Shown: in pieces, positions 50,417 through 58,557 of the stretch | How positions within the stretch are numbered: position 1 is the first letter of the stretch | Layout: each line of letters begins with the position of its first letter | Assembly (NCBI GenBank): GCA_965214475.1 | Contig: OZ243953.1 | Span: 1,860,001 to 1,924,000 of the forward strand | DNA: 64,000 bases | From: SIRX01 sp965214475 | GTDB lineage: Bacteria > Actinomycetota > Rubrobacteria > Rubrobacterales > Rubrobacteraceae | Direction of reading: 5' to 3' | Position numbers and translations under genes: made by a program | Notes under the pieces: model-generated | Told to the model about the DNA's origin: nothing | The model's input: only the letters and a program-made list of their open reading frames with translations | Database searches by the model: none

Positions 50417-50451
50417 GCTGAATGCTGAAACCTGAAACCCGATGCCTGAAT
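50417..50451 (+). repeat. Five tandem imperfect heptamers
   Basis: gctgaat, gctgaaa, cctgaaa, cccgatg, cctgaat follow each other without gaps in the 141-nt space between the PIG-L gene and the convergent SDR. The consensus is SCTGAAW. It may be slippage-prone sequence; no terminator hairpin is obvious. Confidence 0.6.
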
Positions 50452-50487
50452 ACCTCTTCACAGAGTCCAACCCTTTTGAATGCCACT

Positions 50488-51393
50488 CTAGCCCTCTCTG
50501 TAGGAGCCATGCTCCAGCTCTTCGAAGACCGAGGGTGCGGTCGGCTTCCAGCCGAGCAGCGCCTCAGCCCGGGCGCCGGAGAGCTTCTGGCTCAGGGCCA
50601 GGGAGTCCGCGTAGGAGCCCAGATCCTCCCGGGCCTCTTCGAGGGGCCAGGCCTCGACCTCACTGCCGACGCCCGCCGTGCGGCCCGCCGCGGCGGAGAT
50701 CCCGCGGGCAAGAAACGGCCCGCTCCCGACTAGGAGGAGCAATTTTTCCCCCGGAACACCGGTCTCTTCGACGAGGCGGGCGTAGAATCTGCCGAGGTCT
50801 TCACGATGGACGAGCGTCCAGAAGCACTCTCTATCGGGCGGCTCTACGTAACGGGCGGTCCCGTAGTCTCTCGCCCAGCCCACGAGTTCACCGACCACCC
50901 CGCCGCCCGCCCCGTAGACGAGCGCGGGCCGGACGACAAAGGTACGGACACCGCGTTCTCCGGCGGCCGACAGCACCAGTTCTTCCACCGCCGGTCGCCA
51001 CTCCATGCCGGGCGGCGGGTCTACGGGGCTCTCCTCGTCGGCCACCTTCCCGCCCGTGCTGCCGATCACCCACCCCCCGCTCGTGTAGACGAAGGTGCGG
51101 CCCGTGCCGTGGAGTTCGTCCAGGATACTCTCTACGGCCCCGCGATCCACGTCGGCGGCATCCGTACCCTCCGGGGCCGCGGCGTAGACGACCGTCTCGG
51201 ATTCCCGTACCGCCCTCGAAAAACTCTCCGGCCGGCGCAGGTCCCCGACCACGGCCTCGAACCCCGAGTCTTTCAACCTATCCGCCGAGTCTTCAGACCT
51301 CGCGAGGCCGACAACTTCATGCCCGGCCTCCCCGAGCGCCCCCGCGACGGCAGAGCCGACGTAACCCGTTGCCCCGAGCACAAACACCCTCAT
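50488..51393 (-). CDS. NAD-dependent epimerase/dehydratase (extended SDR)
   Basis: A 301-residue Rossmann enzyme: RVFVLGATGYVGSAVAGALGEAGHEVVGLAR holds the G-x-x-G-x-x-G loop. VYAAAPEGTDAADVDRG is the fourth strand region, TFVYTSGGWVIG the catalytic Thr/Ser, and no clear Y-x3-K follows, so it belongs with NAD(P)-binding reductases of the atypical or NmrA/Wcag kind. LVHREDLGRFYARLVEETG is typical near the C-terminus. The ATG has GGGGGTG upstream. It converges on the inositol operon and may or may not serve it. Confidence 0.85.
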   Translation of the reverse strand: MRVFVLGATGYVGSAVAGALGEAGHEVVGLARSEDSADRLKDSGFEAVVGDLRRPESFSRAVRESETVVYAAAPEGTDAADVDRGAVESILDELHGTGRTFVYTSGGWVIGSTGGKVADEESPVDPPPGMEWRPAVEELVLSAAGERGVRTFVVRPALVYGAGGGVVGELVGWARDYGTARYVEPPDRECFWTLVHREDLGRFYARLVEETGVPGEKLLLLVGSGPFLARGISAAAGRTAGVGSEVEAWPLEEAREDLGSYADSLALSQKLSGARAEALLGWKPTAPSVFEELEHGSYREG

Positions 51394-51489
51394 AGAACAC
51401 CCCCGTAGTTTCCGTAGGTTGCGGCTTCGGTGAGTCTATTGGTGGGAACGATGAACGAACGTGTTAGAAGACCCTCCACGGGAGGCGGG

Positions 51490-52089
51490 CTAGAGGAATT
51501 TCAGGTTCGCCGTGGCGTCTCGGAGGTTGTCCAGAAAGTGGTCTTTCTCCCGTGCGCGGTCGCGGGCTGTGTACCTGCTACTTTCGAGGATCAAGAACCC
51601 CGGCAGGCTCTCGTGCAGACTTTCGACCTGTCCGGTGGCTGCTTCGAGATCCGGCACGTCCTCGCTTCCGACCATCGCCAGGACGCGGGAGATGCCGATG
51701 CTCCCCAAATAGTCCAGGGCGACGGCGTCTTTTAGCAGGGCGGCTTCAGTCGTTACGCCCTTGGGGGCGCCGGGTGGGTGGCTGACTATGGCGTCGAGGA
51801 CTACCTGGATGCCCTGCGCCGGCAAGTTCCCGTCGCGCAGGAGGCGCCCGGCGACCGCCGCCGAGCGCCGAGCGTGGTCCGGCTCTTTCCTATGAGAGTA
51901 AGCCTTATACAAACCCACGTCGTGCATCAGGGCGGCTATGTAGAGGAGTTCCGGGTCATGGGAAAGGCGCTCTAACCGCGCGAGTTCCCGCGTTTGGGCG
52001 TACACCCGTCGGCAGTGGTTGTAGCCCCAGATCGGGTCCGTCCCCGCCCGGGCGACGCGGGCTTCGATCTCCTTTACCAACGACTTCAT
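51490..52089 (-). CDS. HD-domain phosphohydrolase
   Basis: A 199-residue HD-superfamily hydrolase. H in WGYNHCRRVYAQTRELARL, the H-D pair in LYIAALMHDVGLYKAYS and D in AALLKDAVALDYLGSIG give the classical H...HD...D metal set. Relatives act on nucleotides or other phosphomonoesters; the substrate is unknown. No ribosome binding site precedes the ATG, but a TAGACT 9 nt upstream could be a -10 element. It follows the BtuF-like gene on the same strand by 49 nt. Confidence 0.88.
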   Translation of the reverse strand: MKSLVKEIEARVARAGTDPIWGYNHCRRVYAQTRELARLERLSHDPELLYIAALMHDVGLYKAYSHRKEPDHARRSAAVAGRLLRDGNLPAQGIQVVLDAIVSHPPGAPKGVTTEAALLKDAVALDYLGSIGISRVLAMVGSEDVPDLEAATGQVESLHESLPGFLILESSRYTARDRAREKDHFLDNLRDATANLKFL

Positions 52090-52138
52090 GAAGAGAGGAG
52101 TCTAACGGATACGACGGACGCCAGCTAATGCTCTACGT

Positions 52139-53077
52139 TCAGCTAGCGGATATGCCGGAGCGAGCCGAAGAAAACCGGACGGCCCCCGCAGCTTCGAGAT
52201 CTCCGGAGAACACTTCGGGATGGAAGATGCGGGCCAGTATCTCAACCCCTTCTACCAGCCGCGGCGCCGGACGGCTGAAGTGGGAGTTGGCGTCCACGGC
52301 CCACACCCGGCCGCTTCTGACAGCCGAAAGATCCTCCCAGCCGTCGAGCGCGGGCAAGTGCCGGGCTTCGTGCAAGGCGCGATCCGCATCGAAGCCGCAG
52401 GGCATTATCACGATTACGTCCGGGTCGGCCTCGAATATTGTCTCCCAGGTAAGGCGGACGGAGCGCTCACTGGGACTGGCGAAAAGCTCTTCTCCCCCAG
52501 CCAGGCGCACCATCTCGGGCACCCAATGACCTGCAGAGAACGGTGGGTCCAGCCACTCGATACAGCCGACGCGAGGACGATCCAGACCGGAAGTAGCTTC
52601 TTCTACTCCAACGAGCCGTTCCTCCAGTCCAGCGACCTTTCGGCGCGCCTCCTCACCTTTGCCGACCAGCTCTCCCACCGCGATAGTGTCGTCGAGGACT
52701 TCGCGGAGTGAGGTGGGGTCCGTCGAGAACACCTCCGGACGGCAGGTCAAATCCGCGGCCACCCGTTCGACGAGGTTCAGGGAGACGGAGCAGACTTCAC
52801 AGAGTCCCTGCGTGACGATGAGGTCCGGGGCGAGTTCTTCGAGCAACTCTACATTCAGGGCGTAGATGCTATCGTCGTCGGTCAGGTTTCGGTTTACGGC
52901 GGCGTCTATCTCGGCGCTGCTCATGTTTTTTCCGTCTATTAGGGAGCTGGTGAGGTGCGGCAGGTTCTCGATACCGGGTGGATGATCGCACTCGTGGGTC
53001 ACGCCGACCAGCGTATCCGCGGCGCCTGCGAAGTGGACCATTTCCGTCGCGCTGGGAAGTAGAGAGACTACACGCAA
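52139..53077 (-). CDS. Cobalamin-binding/BtuF-like periplasmic-binding-fold protein without signal peptide
   Basis: A 312-residue protein of the helical-backbone metal-receptor (BtuF/TroA) family. RVVSLLPSATEMVHFAGAADTLVGVTHECDHP is the first lobe; APDLIVTQGLCEVCSVSL, GCIEWLDPPFSAGHWVPEMVRLAGG and WETIFEADPDVIVIMPCGF are typical. No signal peptide or lipobox is seen, and no permease or ATPase is adjacent, so it probably binds its ligand in the cytoplasm or serves another role. The TTG start has AGGAG 6 nt upstream. It lies 9 nt after the site-2 protease gene. Confidence 0.85.
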   Translation of the reverse strand: MRVVSLLPSATEMVHFAGAADTLVGVTHECDHPPGIENLPHLTSSLIDGKNMSSAEIDAAVNRNLTDDDSIYALNVELLEELAPDLIVTQGLCEVCSVSLNLVERVAADLTCRPEVFSTDPTSLREVLDDTIAVGELVGKGEEARRKVAGLEERLVGVEEATSGLDRPRVGCIEWLDPPFSAGHWVPEMVRLAGGEELFASPSERSVRLTWETIFEADPDVIVIMPCGFDADRALHEARHLPALDGWEDLSAVRSGRVWAVDANSHFSRPAPRLVEGVEILARIFHPEVFSGDLEAAGAVRFSSARSGISAS

Positions 53078-53086
53078 AAGAAGCTC

Positions 53087-54196
53087 CTAGTACTGTTGCT
53101 TTTTAAGGTCGCGCAAGAGGCTCGCCTGACCGATGTCGTCTATCGTGAGCATGCCGACGAGGTTGTCTTGTTTCATCACGGGGATCGCCCGAATATTGTT
53201 CTCCTGAAGAATGCGGTGGCCGTCCTTAAAGAGGTCGGCGTCGGGGGAGATGACCGGAAACTCGGTCTTCATCAGGTCTCGGACGCTGGAGAACTTATCC
53301 GGGGAGTGGGCGGCGGCCATGATCTCGTTTCGGGTGATCATACCAACCAGATCCCCTTCTTCGTCCACCACGGGAAAGTCTTCCTGGTAGCCGTGGATCA
53401 CCGCGTCGAAGACCTGTCCGAAGTTGTGGTACGGGGTTACGGTCTCGGTACGGCGCTTGGTTCCCATCACGTCCGAGACGGCCAGGCCGCGCATCATCTC
53501 CCGCTGTCGGACCATCTGCTGCTCGCCGTTGGCGCCGAAGAAGATGAAGACCGCGATCAAAGCGAGTATATAGTTGCCCGAAAGCAACCCGAACACGAAG
53601 AACGCGAGCGCGAAGAACTGCCCAACGCCAGAGGCTATGTTGGTCGCCCGAACGGGTCCGAGTCGGGTAGCCAGAAGACCCCGCAACACCCGCCCGCCAT
53701 CCATCGGGAAGGCCGGGATCATGTTGAAGACCACGAGGAAGATATTTATACCACCGAGGTATAGCAGCACGTTGCCCAAAGAATCCTGGGCCTGGAATAG
53801 GTTCCTAATCTCCGAGAGATCGAAGCCAAACAGAAACGCCAGGCCCACAAAGATCGGGGCCAGCACCACGTTTACCAGCGGGCCGGCCACGGCGACCTTG
53901 ACCTCGTCTATCGGCCTCTCCGGCATCGACTTCATCCGGGCGAGCCCCCCGATAGGCAAGAGGGTTATGTCCTGGATCTCGATCCCCATCCTCTGCGCCA
54001 CCAGCGAGTGGCCATACTCGTGGGCCACAACGCACAGAAAAAGAGCCACCACGATGCCGAGCGTGATCAGGGCGTTCACCCAACTCCCGGTGGTCGTGTA
54101 GCTCAAATAAGCGAAGAAAGCCAGGAGCAGAAAGAACGTCCAGTGGACCTTCACGTCTATATCGAAGGCGCGGCCTATCTTGAACGAATTACCCAT
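53087..54196 (-). CDS. Site-2 protease family zinc metalloprotease with CBS domains
   Basis: A 369-residue M50 membrane protease. TM helices begin at ~20; the zinc site is VVAHEYGHSLVAQRMG (HEYGH, ~59-63), and the third ligand is in NMIPAFPMDGGRVLRGLLATR. Two CBS motifs fill the C-terminal third (VDEEGDLVGMITRNEIMAA and IPVMKQDNLVGMLTIDDIGQ) and may sense adenine nucleotides. Such Rip3-type proteases cleave membrane proteins, often anti-sigma factors. TACACT lies 7 nt before the ATG with no ribosome binding site. It is divergent from the polymerase gene. Confidence 0.93.
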   Translation of the reverse strand: MGNSFKIGRAFDIDVKVHWTFFLLLAFFAYLSYTTTGSWVNALITLGIVVALFLCVVAHEYGHSLVAQRMGIEIQDITLLPIGGLARMKSMPERPIDEVKVAVAGPLVNVVLAPIFVGLAFLFGFDLSEIRNLFQAQDSLGNVLLYLGGINIFLVVFNMIPAFPMDGGRVLRGLLATRLGPVRATNIASGVGQFFALAFFVFGLLSGNYILALIAVFIFFGANGEQQMVRQREMMRGLAVSDVMGTKRRTETVTPYHNFGQVFDAVIHGYQEDFPVVDEEGDLVGMITRNEIMAAAHSPDKFSSVRDLMKTEFPVISPDADLFKDGHRILQENNIRAIPVMKQDNLVGMLTIDDIGQASLLRDLKKQQY

Positions 54197-54203
54197 TTCA
54201 TAG

Positions 54204-54209
54204 AGTGTA
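54204..54209 (-). promoter_or_regulatory. -10 element of the site-2 protease gene (leaderless)
   Basis: TACACT on the minus strand, 7 nt from the ATG at 54196. It shares the 64-nt divergent gap with the polymerase promoter. Confidence 0.4.
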
Positions 54210-54248
54210 CCCCACGCGTAAACCCCGAGTGTAAGCGCATTATCCTGC

Positions 54249-54254
54249 TAGAAT
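54249..54254 (+). promoter_or_regulatory. -10 element of the polymerase gene (leaderless)
   Basis: TAGAAT followed by CAAAGC and the GTG at 54261. The 6-nt gap leaves no room for a ribosome binding site. Confidence 0.45.
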
Positions 54255-54260
54255 CAAAGC

Positions 54261-56003
54261 GTGACAGACCGCACATCGAGCCACCGACTTATCAAAGCCG
54301 CAAAAGCGCTTCCCGAAGTCGTGGAGGCCCTGAAGAACGCCGAAGCTATCGGAGTGGACACCGAAACTACCGGCCTCAACCCGCGTGACGGCCGCATGCG
54401 GCTACTCCAATTCGCCACCCCGGACGAAACCTTCGTCATAGACACTTTCGAGGTCGAAGACCTCTCGCCGCTCGTAGAGATACTGGAAGACGGGCCGGTA
54501 AAGGTTTTCCACAACGCGAAGTTCGATTACCAGTTCCTCTTCACCGAACACGGCATCCGGATTCAGCCTATCTTCGACACGATGCTCGCAGCACAGCTCA
54601 TTGACGGCGGCGAGCAGGGAGCATCCTACGCGCTAACTTCCGTGGCGGAGCGCTATTTGGGTAGAGAGTTGGACAAGTCCGCGCAGCGAGAAGATTGGTC
54701 CGGAGAGCTTAGCGGGCGCCAGATCGAGTACGCCGCCCGCGACGCGGAGGTTCTGCTGCCCCTGCGCGAAAGCCTCGCCCAGGCCTTCGAAGAAGAGAAA
54801 CTAAAGCTGGTCTCCAAGATAGAGTTCGCCGCCGTCGCCGCCCTGGCGGAGATGGAGCTCGCCGGCATAAATTTAGACCTCGAAAAGTGGCAGGCGCTGA
54901 CGGAGACGGTGCGCGAACGCCGCGACCGGGCGGCGGAGGAACTCGACGCCCACTTCCCCGAGCCGGACGGCGTGCTGCCGCTAGAAGGACTGGGACCGCG
55001 CCTAAACCTCAATAGCCCGCTCCAGATCACCGAGGCCTTCCGCTCCCTGGGTATAGAACTCCCTGACACAAAAGTCTGGACGCTCCTGAAAGTCGAGCAC
55101 CCAGCCGCGAAAGACCTGCTCCGCTACCGCGAGCTCCAGAAAAAACTCGGCACCTACCTTGAAACCTACGCAAATTACATCCACAAGGAGACCGGCCGCA
55201 TCCACGCCAGCTTCCTCCAGTGCCGCGTTCCAACCGGACGCCTAGCCTGCACGAACCCAAACGTGCAGCAGATACCGCACGAGGATGAGTTCCGCAGTTG
55301 CTTTGTCGCGGAACAAAATAACACGCTGGTGATAGCCGACTACTCCCAGATAGAGTTGCGAATACTAGCGGAGGTTTCGGAGGATCCGGAATTCGTGCGG
55401 GCTTTCCGGGAGGGAGAAGACCTGCACCGGTTGACGGCGGCGACGATGTACGGGGTCGAGATGGAGGAGGTCAGCAAGGACCAGCGGTCGGCGGCCAAGA
55501 GGATCAACTTCGGCCTCATGTACGGCCGCGGCGCAAAGAGCCTCTCGGCCCAACTCGGCACCGACGAAGCGCGGGGACGCCGGCTCATAGACGATTACTT
55601 CGCCAACTACCCGAAAGTCCAGCGCTTTTTGCAGAGCACGGCGAACAAAGCGTCAAGGGACCGGACGTTGCGGACGCTGGCAGGTCGGGTCCGCAAGTTC
55701 GGCCGCAATTCTGGTGTGGACGACAAAGGCGCGATGCGGCGGGAGGCGATGAACTATCCTATACAAGGCTCTTCAGCCGACATAGCCAAACTAGCCCTGG
55801 CGTACATCCGCAAAGGGTTGGAGGATCTAGACGCCCGGCTCATAAACTCGATCCACGACGAGTTCGTGGTCGAGTGCGCGGAGGAGTTGGCGGAGGAAGT
55901 ATCGGGACGGATGCAGGAGGCAATGGTGCGGGCCGGGGAGAAGCTCCTGAGAAAGGTCCCTGTGGAAGTGGAGGTAGTCGTCTCGCGTGAGTGGCGGAAG
56001 TAG
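54261..56003 (+). CDS. DNA polymerase I-like 3'-5' exonuclease/polymerase, without 5' nuclease domain
   Basis: A 580-residue family A polymerase. The proofreading domain has all three Exo motifs: GVDTETTGLNPR (Exo I), VFHNAKFDYQFL (Exo II) and YAARDAEVLLPL (Exo III). Polymerase motifs follow: ADYSQIELRILAEVSED (A, metal Asp), RSAAKRINFGLMYGRGAKSL (B) and SIHDEFVVECAEEL (C, metal Asp). The N-terminal 5' nuclease of PolA is missing; the protein starts directly with the exonuclease. It may act in repair or replace part of PolA, depending on whether a full PolA exists elsewhere in the genome. Start: GTG 54261, apparently leaderless. Confidence 0.95.
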   Translation: MTDRTSSHRLIKAAKALPEVVEALKNAEAIGVDTETTGLNPRDGRMRLLQFATPDETFVIDTFEVEDLSPLVEILEDGPVKVFHNAKFDYQFLFTEHGIRIQPIFDTMLAAQLIDGGEQGASYALTSVAERYLGRELDKSAQREDWSGELSGRQIEYAARDAEVLLPLRESLAQAFEEEKLKLVSKIEFAAVAALAEMELAGINLDLEKWQALTETVRERRDRAAEELDAHFPEPDGVLPLEGLGPRLNLNSPLQITEAFRSLGIELPDTKVWTLLKVEHPAAKDLLRYRELQKKLGTYLETYANYIHKETGRIHASFLQCRVPTGRLACTNPNVQQIPHEDEFRSCFVAEQNNTLVIADYSQIELRILAEVSEDPEFVRAFREGEDLHRLTAATMYGVEMEEVSKDQRSAAKRINFGLMYGRGAKSLSAQLGTDEARGRRLIDDYFANYPKVQRFLQSTANKASRDRTLRTLAGRVRKFGRNSGVDDKGAMRREAMNYPIQGSSADIAKLALAYIRKGLEDLDARLINSIHDEFVVECAEELAEEVSGRMQEAMVRAGEKLLRKVPVEVEVVVSREWRK

Positions 56004-56798
56004 CTAGTGCGAAGAGAATTGTGAAGCCCCGGCAGCAGCCACGGTAACAAAGAGAATCGCCGCTACGGAACGCAGGCCGAGGCGCTCGCCGAGCACGAAG
56101 AGCCCGATCAGGGCGGCAACCGCAGGCTCCAGGCTCATCAAGACCCCGAAGACGCGGGCGGGTAGCTTGCGGAGCGCTTCTAGTTCCAGCGAGTAGGGTA
56201 CGGCCGAAGAAAGCATCGCAACACCGAAGCCCACGAGCAGGAGCCACGGGTCGAGCAGGGCGTATCTACCGCCGACAACACCGACCGGCGCGAGCAACAC
56301 CGCCCCGAGGCACAGCGCGATCACGAGCCCCGTTCCACCGGGAAAGATGCTGCCGGTCCGGGCGCTGAGAACTATGTAAGAAGCCCAGAACACTCCTGCC
56401 AGAAGAGCCAGCAAAACCCCTACCGGGTCGAGATCCACCTCCCCCAACACCCCTAGAGGCGCCAGCATAAGAATACCGGCCGCCGCCAGCGCCGCCCACA
56501 AAATATCCAAGAGCCGTCGGGAACCCGCAACCGCGACCCCGAGCGGACCTATGAACTCCAGCGTCACGGCGACACCGAGCGGTATACGGTCTATCGCTTG
56601 GTAGAGACAGAAGTTCATGGAAGCCAACGCGAACCCGAAAAGCGCCGCCACCAGATACTCCCGACCGGCGTAACCGGAGATCCGGGGGCGCCAGATCAGG
56701 GCCAGAACCAACGCCGCAAACCCGACCCGCAGAAACACTATCCCCGACGGCCCCAGCTCGTCGAAAAGGCTCTTGGCGATAGCTGCCCCGAGTTGCAC
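56004..56798 (-). CDS. EamA/RhtA-type transporter (DMT family), start uncertain
   Basis: A 264-residue membrane protein with about nine or ten hydrophobic helices, the EamA drug/metabolite transporter fold, most like RhtA (threonine/homoserine exporters): AIAKSLFDELGPSGIVFLRVGFAALVLALIWRP at the start, RIPLGVAVTLEFIGPLGVA and LRKLPARVFGVLMSLEPAVAALIG later. The GTG at 56798 falls inside the first helix: the same frame is open further upstream (PPPGLVLLAVGSVQLGAA) until a TGA near 56913, with no ATG, GTG or TTG in that part. So the true start is unclear, perhaps a rare codon. It ends right after the polymerase gene stop. Confidence 0.85.
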   Translation of the reverse strand: MQLGAAIAKSLFDELGPSGIVFLRVGFAALVLALIWRPRISGYAGREYLVAALFGFALASMNFCLYQAIDRIPLGVAVTLEFIGPLGVAVAGSRRLLDILWAALAAAGILMLAPLGVLGEVDLDPVGVLLALLAGVFWASYIVLSARTGSIFPGGTGLVIALCLGAVLLAPVGVVGGRYALLDPWLLLVGFGVAMLSSAVPYSLELEALRKLPARVFGVLMSLEPAVAALIGLFVLGERLGLRSVAAILFVTVAAAGASQFSSH

Positions 56799-57210
56799 CG
56801 AGCCGACCGCGAGCAGTACGAGCCCGGGGGGAGGAACCGAACGGGCCGCCTTACGGAGGCGACCCGGCGAGTGAGGAATTGATGTTTTATCCCGAGGGTC
56901 TACGAGCGCTCCTCATAATGCGGATGTAGTGAGCGCGAGCAGTTTAGCATCAGCTCAAGAAATTTGGTGGATTGGCCTATTTCACCGCCGAAATGAGTCT
57001 ACCGGCATTTCTTTTTGCTCAAGGCTTGGCGCTAAGAGCTAAACCGACATGCAAAAATATCCGCCGCCAGAATCTTGGCGCATTGTATTACCATATGTTC
57101 TTTTCCGGAATGCGTGATCAGATGATCAGCGCTAGGAAAGGACGGTAGAGTGCCACCCGGATCTCAGGATTCGGATGGCGCTTGGATTTTTGGTGGGGTC
57201 GTGGCTCTTG
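56799..57210. other. 412-nt intergenic region, no gene recognised
   Basis: The first ~110 nt probably belong to the EamA gene's unannotated 5' end (open frame to about 56913). The rest, 56930-57210, is A+T-rich compared with its surroundings and lies downstream of the minus-strand LPxTG-like gene. A tandem TGATCA-GA-TGATCA is at 57115-57128. I found no ORF with a ribosome binding site, no tRNA and no clear terminator. Confidence 0.5.
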
Positions 57211-58374
57211 CTAACCAATGATCCTTCGAATTACGAGCCCACCGCCTATCAGAAGAAAGCCACCGCCGAGGAGCATCAAGCTCACGCCACCCGTGTCAGG
57301 AAGCATCCCCTGCACGGCCTGTACGTAGTTCTCGGTACCGATATTCTCATCGGTGCCGCTGGCGGAGCTGTTGCCGCTGACGGAGCCCGTAGTGGAGCCG
57401 GCGGTAGAACTAGAGCCGCTACCGGGGTTCGTTGTAGTGGTTTCGTCGCAGGAGATGGTCGCGGAGAACGTCTCGTCTTTCTCGGCGATTAGGTTTCCGA
57501 AGCTCCGGATCGTCTCGGGCTCTCCTACCGGAATTTGTCCGTAGGGGCCTTCCTGAATGCCGGCGCCTCTGTACATACCGACCTCCAGCAAATTCACACC
57601 CTTGCCGAAGTCTATGCTGCCCGTGTAAACGCTGTCACCGTCGGGATCTGCCAGCGGCACGGAGTAGCCGTGGGAGGTGCTCATACCGGCGAAGAAGTTG
57701 GTCTCAGACGGGCACTGGCCCTCTACCGCAAGTTCGAAGCTCAGCGTGACGTCCTCCTGTTGAGGCTTCGTCAAGTCGTCGCAGTCAACGGCAGCCGAAA
57801 GGGTGGTGTCTTCTTCGAGGGTTACGGGGTCAAAGCTCTTTATCGGGGTTACCGGCTCGCCGGGAACGGGACCTCGGAAGAACTCGCTGTTGAGGTTTTC
57901 CGTGCCCGTGCCCTGGACAATTCTCAGGCCGTCTAGCTCGCTTCCTACAGGGAAGTCTTCGCTATAAGTGTAAACACCGTCGCCATCGGAATCGGTAAGT
58001 TGAGACGTGCCGACATAGTCCGCCGCGCCGACGAGGTTATTCTCGCCGAAGAAGGTCGCGTCGGCGGCACACTGTCCATCTACCGCGAGCTCGTAGCTGA
58101 GCGTCGCATCTTCACCTTCGGTCCCCGTTTTTTCGTCGAACTCGCAGGCTATTCCGTTGCCGTCGAGGTCAATGTTGTAAGGATCGTCCGGGTTCTCGTC
58201 CAGAAACTGCTGGGCTTCCTCTTGAGTAGCGAAGTCTTCACAGGCGAGGAGAGGGGTCGGTCCTCCTCCTGCATACTGATCTTCCTGCGCTCCTCCGCCG
58301 GACTGTGCTATCGCCGGCGCCGCGGCCACCAGGATCATCGCCAACACCACCGCCAGAACCATCAACTTTCTCAT
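57211..58374 (-). CDS. Secreted, LPxTG-like anchored protein with Excalibur-like domain and two internal repeats
   Basis: A 387-residue surface protein. The signal peptide (MRKLMVLAVVLAMILVAAAPAIAQ) precedes an Excalibur-like calcium-binding segment: DFATQEEAQQFLDENPDDP then DLDGNGIACEF (~48-77). Two homologous ~105-residue units follow (each starts ED-TLS-ELAV-GQC, contains DGDGVYT or DGDSVYT, and ends with a C-D pair). A Ser/Thr/Gly-rich linker leads to MLPDTGG, a hydrophobic helix and RRIIG, a sortase-type signal. The ATG has AAAAAAGGAG upstream. It is divergent from the histidine kinase at 58558, its probable regulator. Confidence 0.88.
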   Translation of the reverse strand: MRKLMVLAVVLAMILVAAAPAIAQSGGGAQEDQYAGGGPTPLLACEDFATQEEAQQFLDENPDDPYNIDLDGNGIACEFDEKTGTEGEDATLSYELAVDGQCAADATFFGENNLVGAADYVGTSQLTDSDGDGVYTYSEDFPVGSELDGLRIVQGTGTENLNSEFFRGPVPGEPVTPIKSFDPVTLEEDTTLSAAVDCDDLTKPQQEDVTLSFELAVEGQCPSETNFFAGMSTSHGYSVPLADPDGDSVYTGSIDFGKGVNLLEVGMYRGAGIQEGPYGQIPVGEPETIRSFGNLIAEKDETFSATISCDETTTTNPGSGSSSTAGSTTGSVSGNSSASGTDENIGTENYVQAVQGMLPDTGGVSLMLLGGGFLLIGGGLVIRRIIG

Positions 58375-58557
58375 CTTGCGTCTCCTTTTTTCGGAGCTTT
58401 ACTGAACGAGTAAACTTTCGCATCTGGTTTCCGGGCCGGTATCGTCCATTGGTAGGAGCTTTTTTCTCCAAATGGATGGTTCCGCGTAATGCGCCGCGGC
58501 CGGATCTGAGAGAAAATACCTTTTGTTGTAGCGGATCGCGCAAGGACTTTGAACGGG

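Noticed and set aside
57115..57128. TGATCA-GA-TGATCA tandem, similar to the TTGATCA cores near the PAS-LuxR gene.
   Set aside because: It lies downstream of a minus-strand gene rather than at a promoter, and the flanking GGTCA half of the other repeats is absent.
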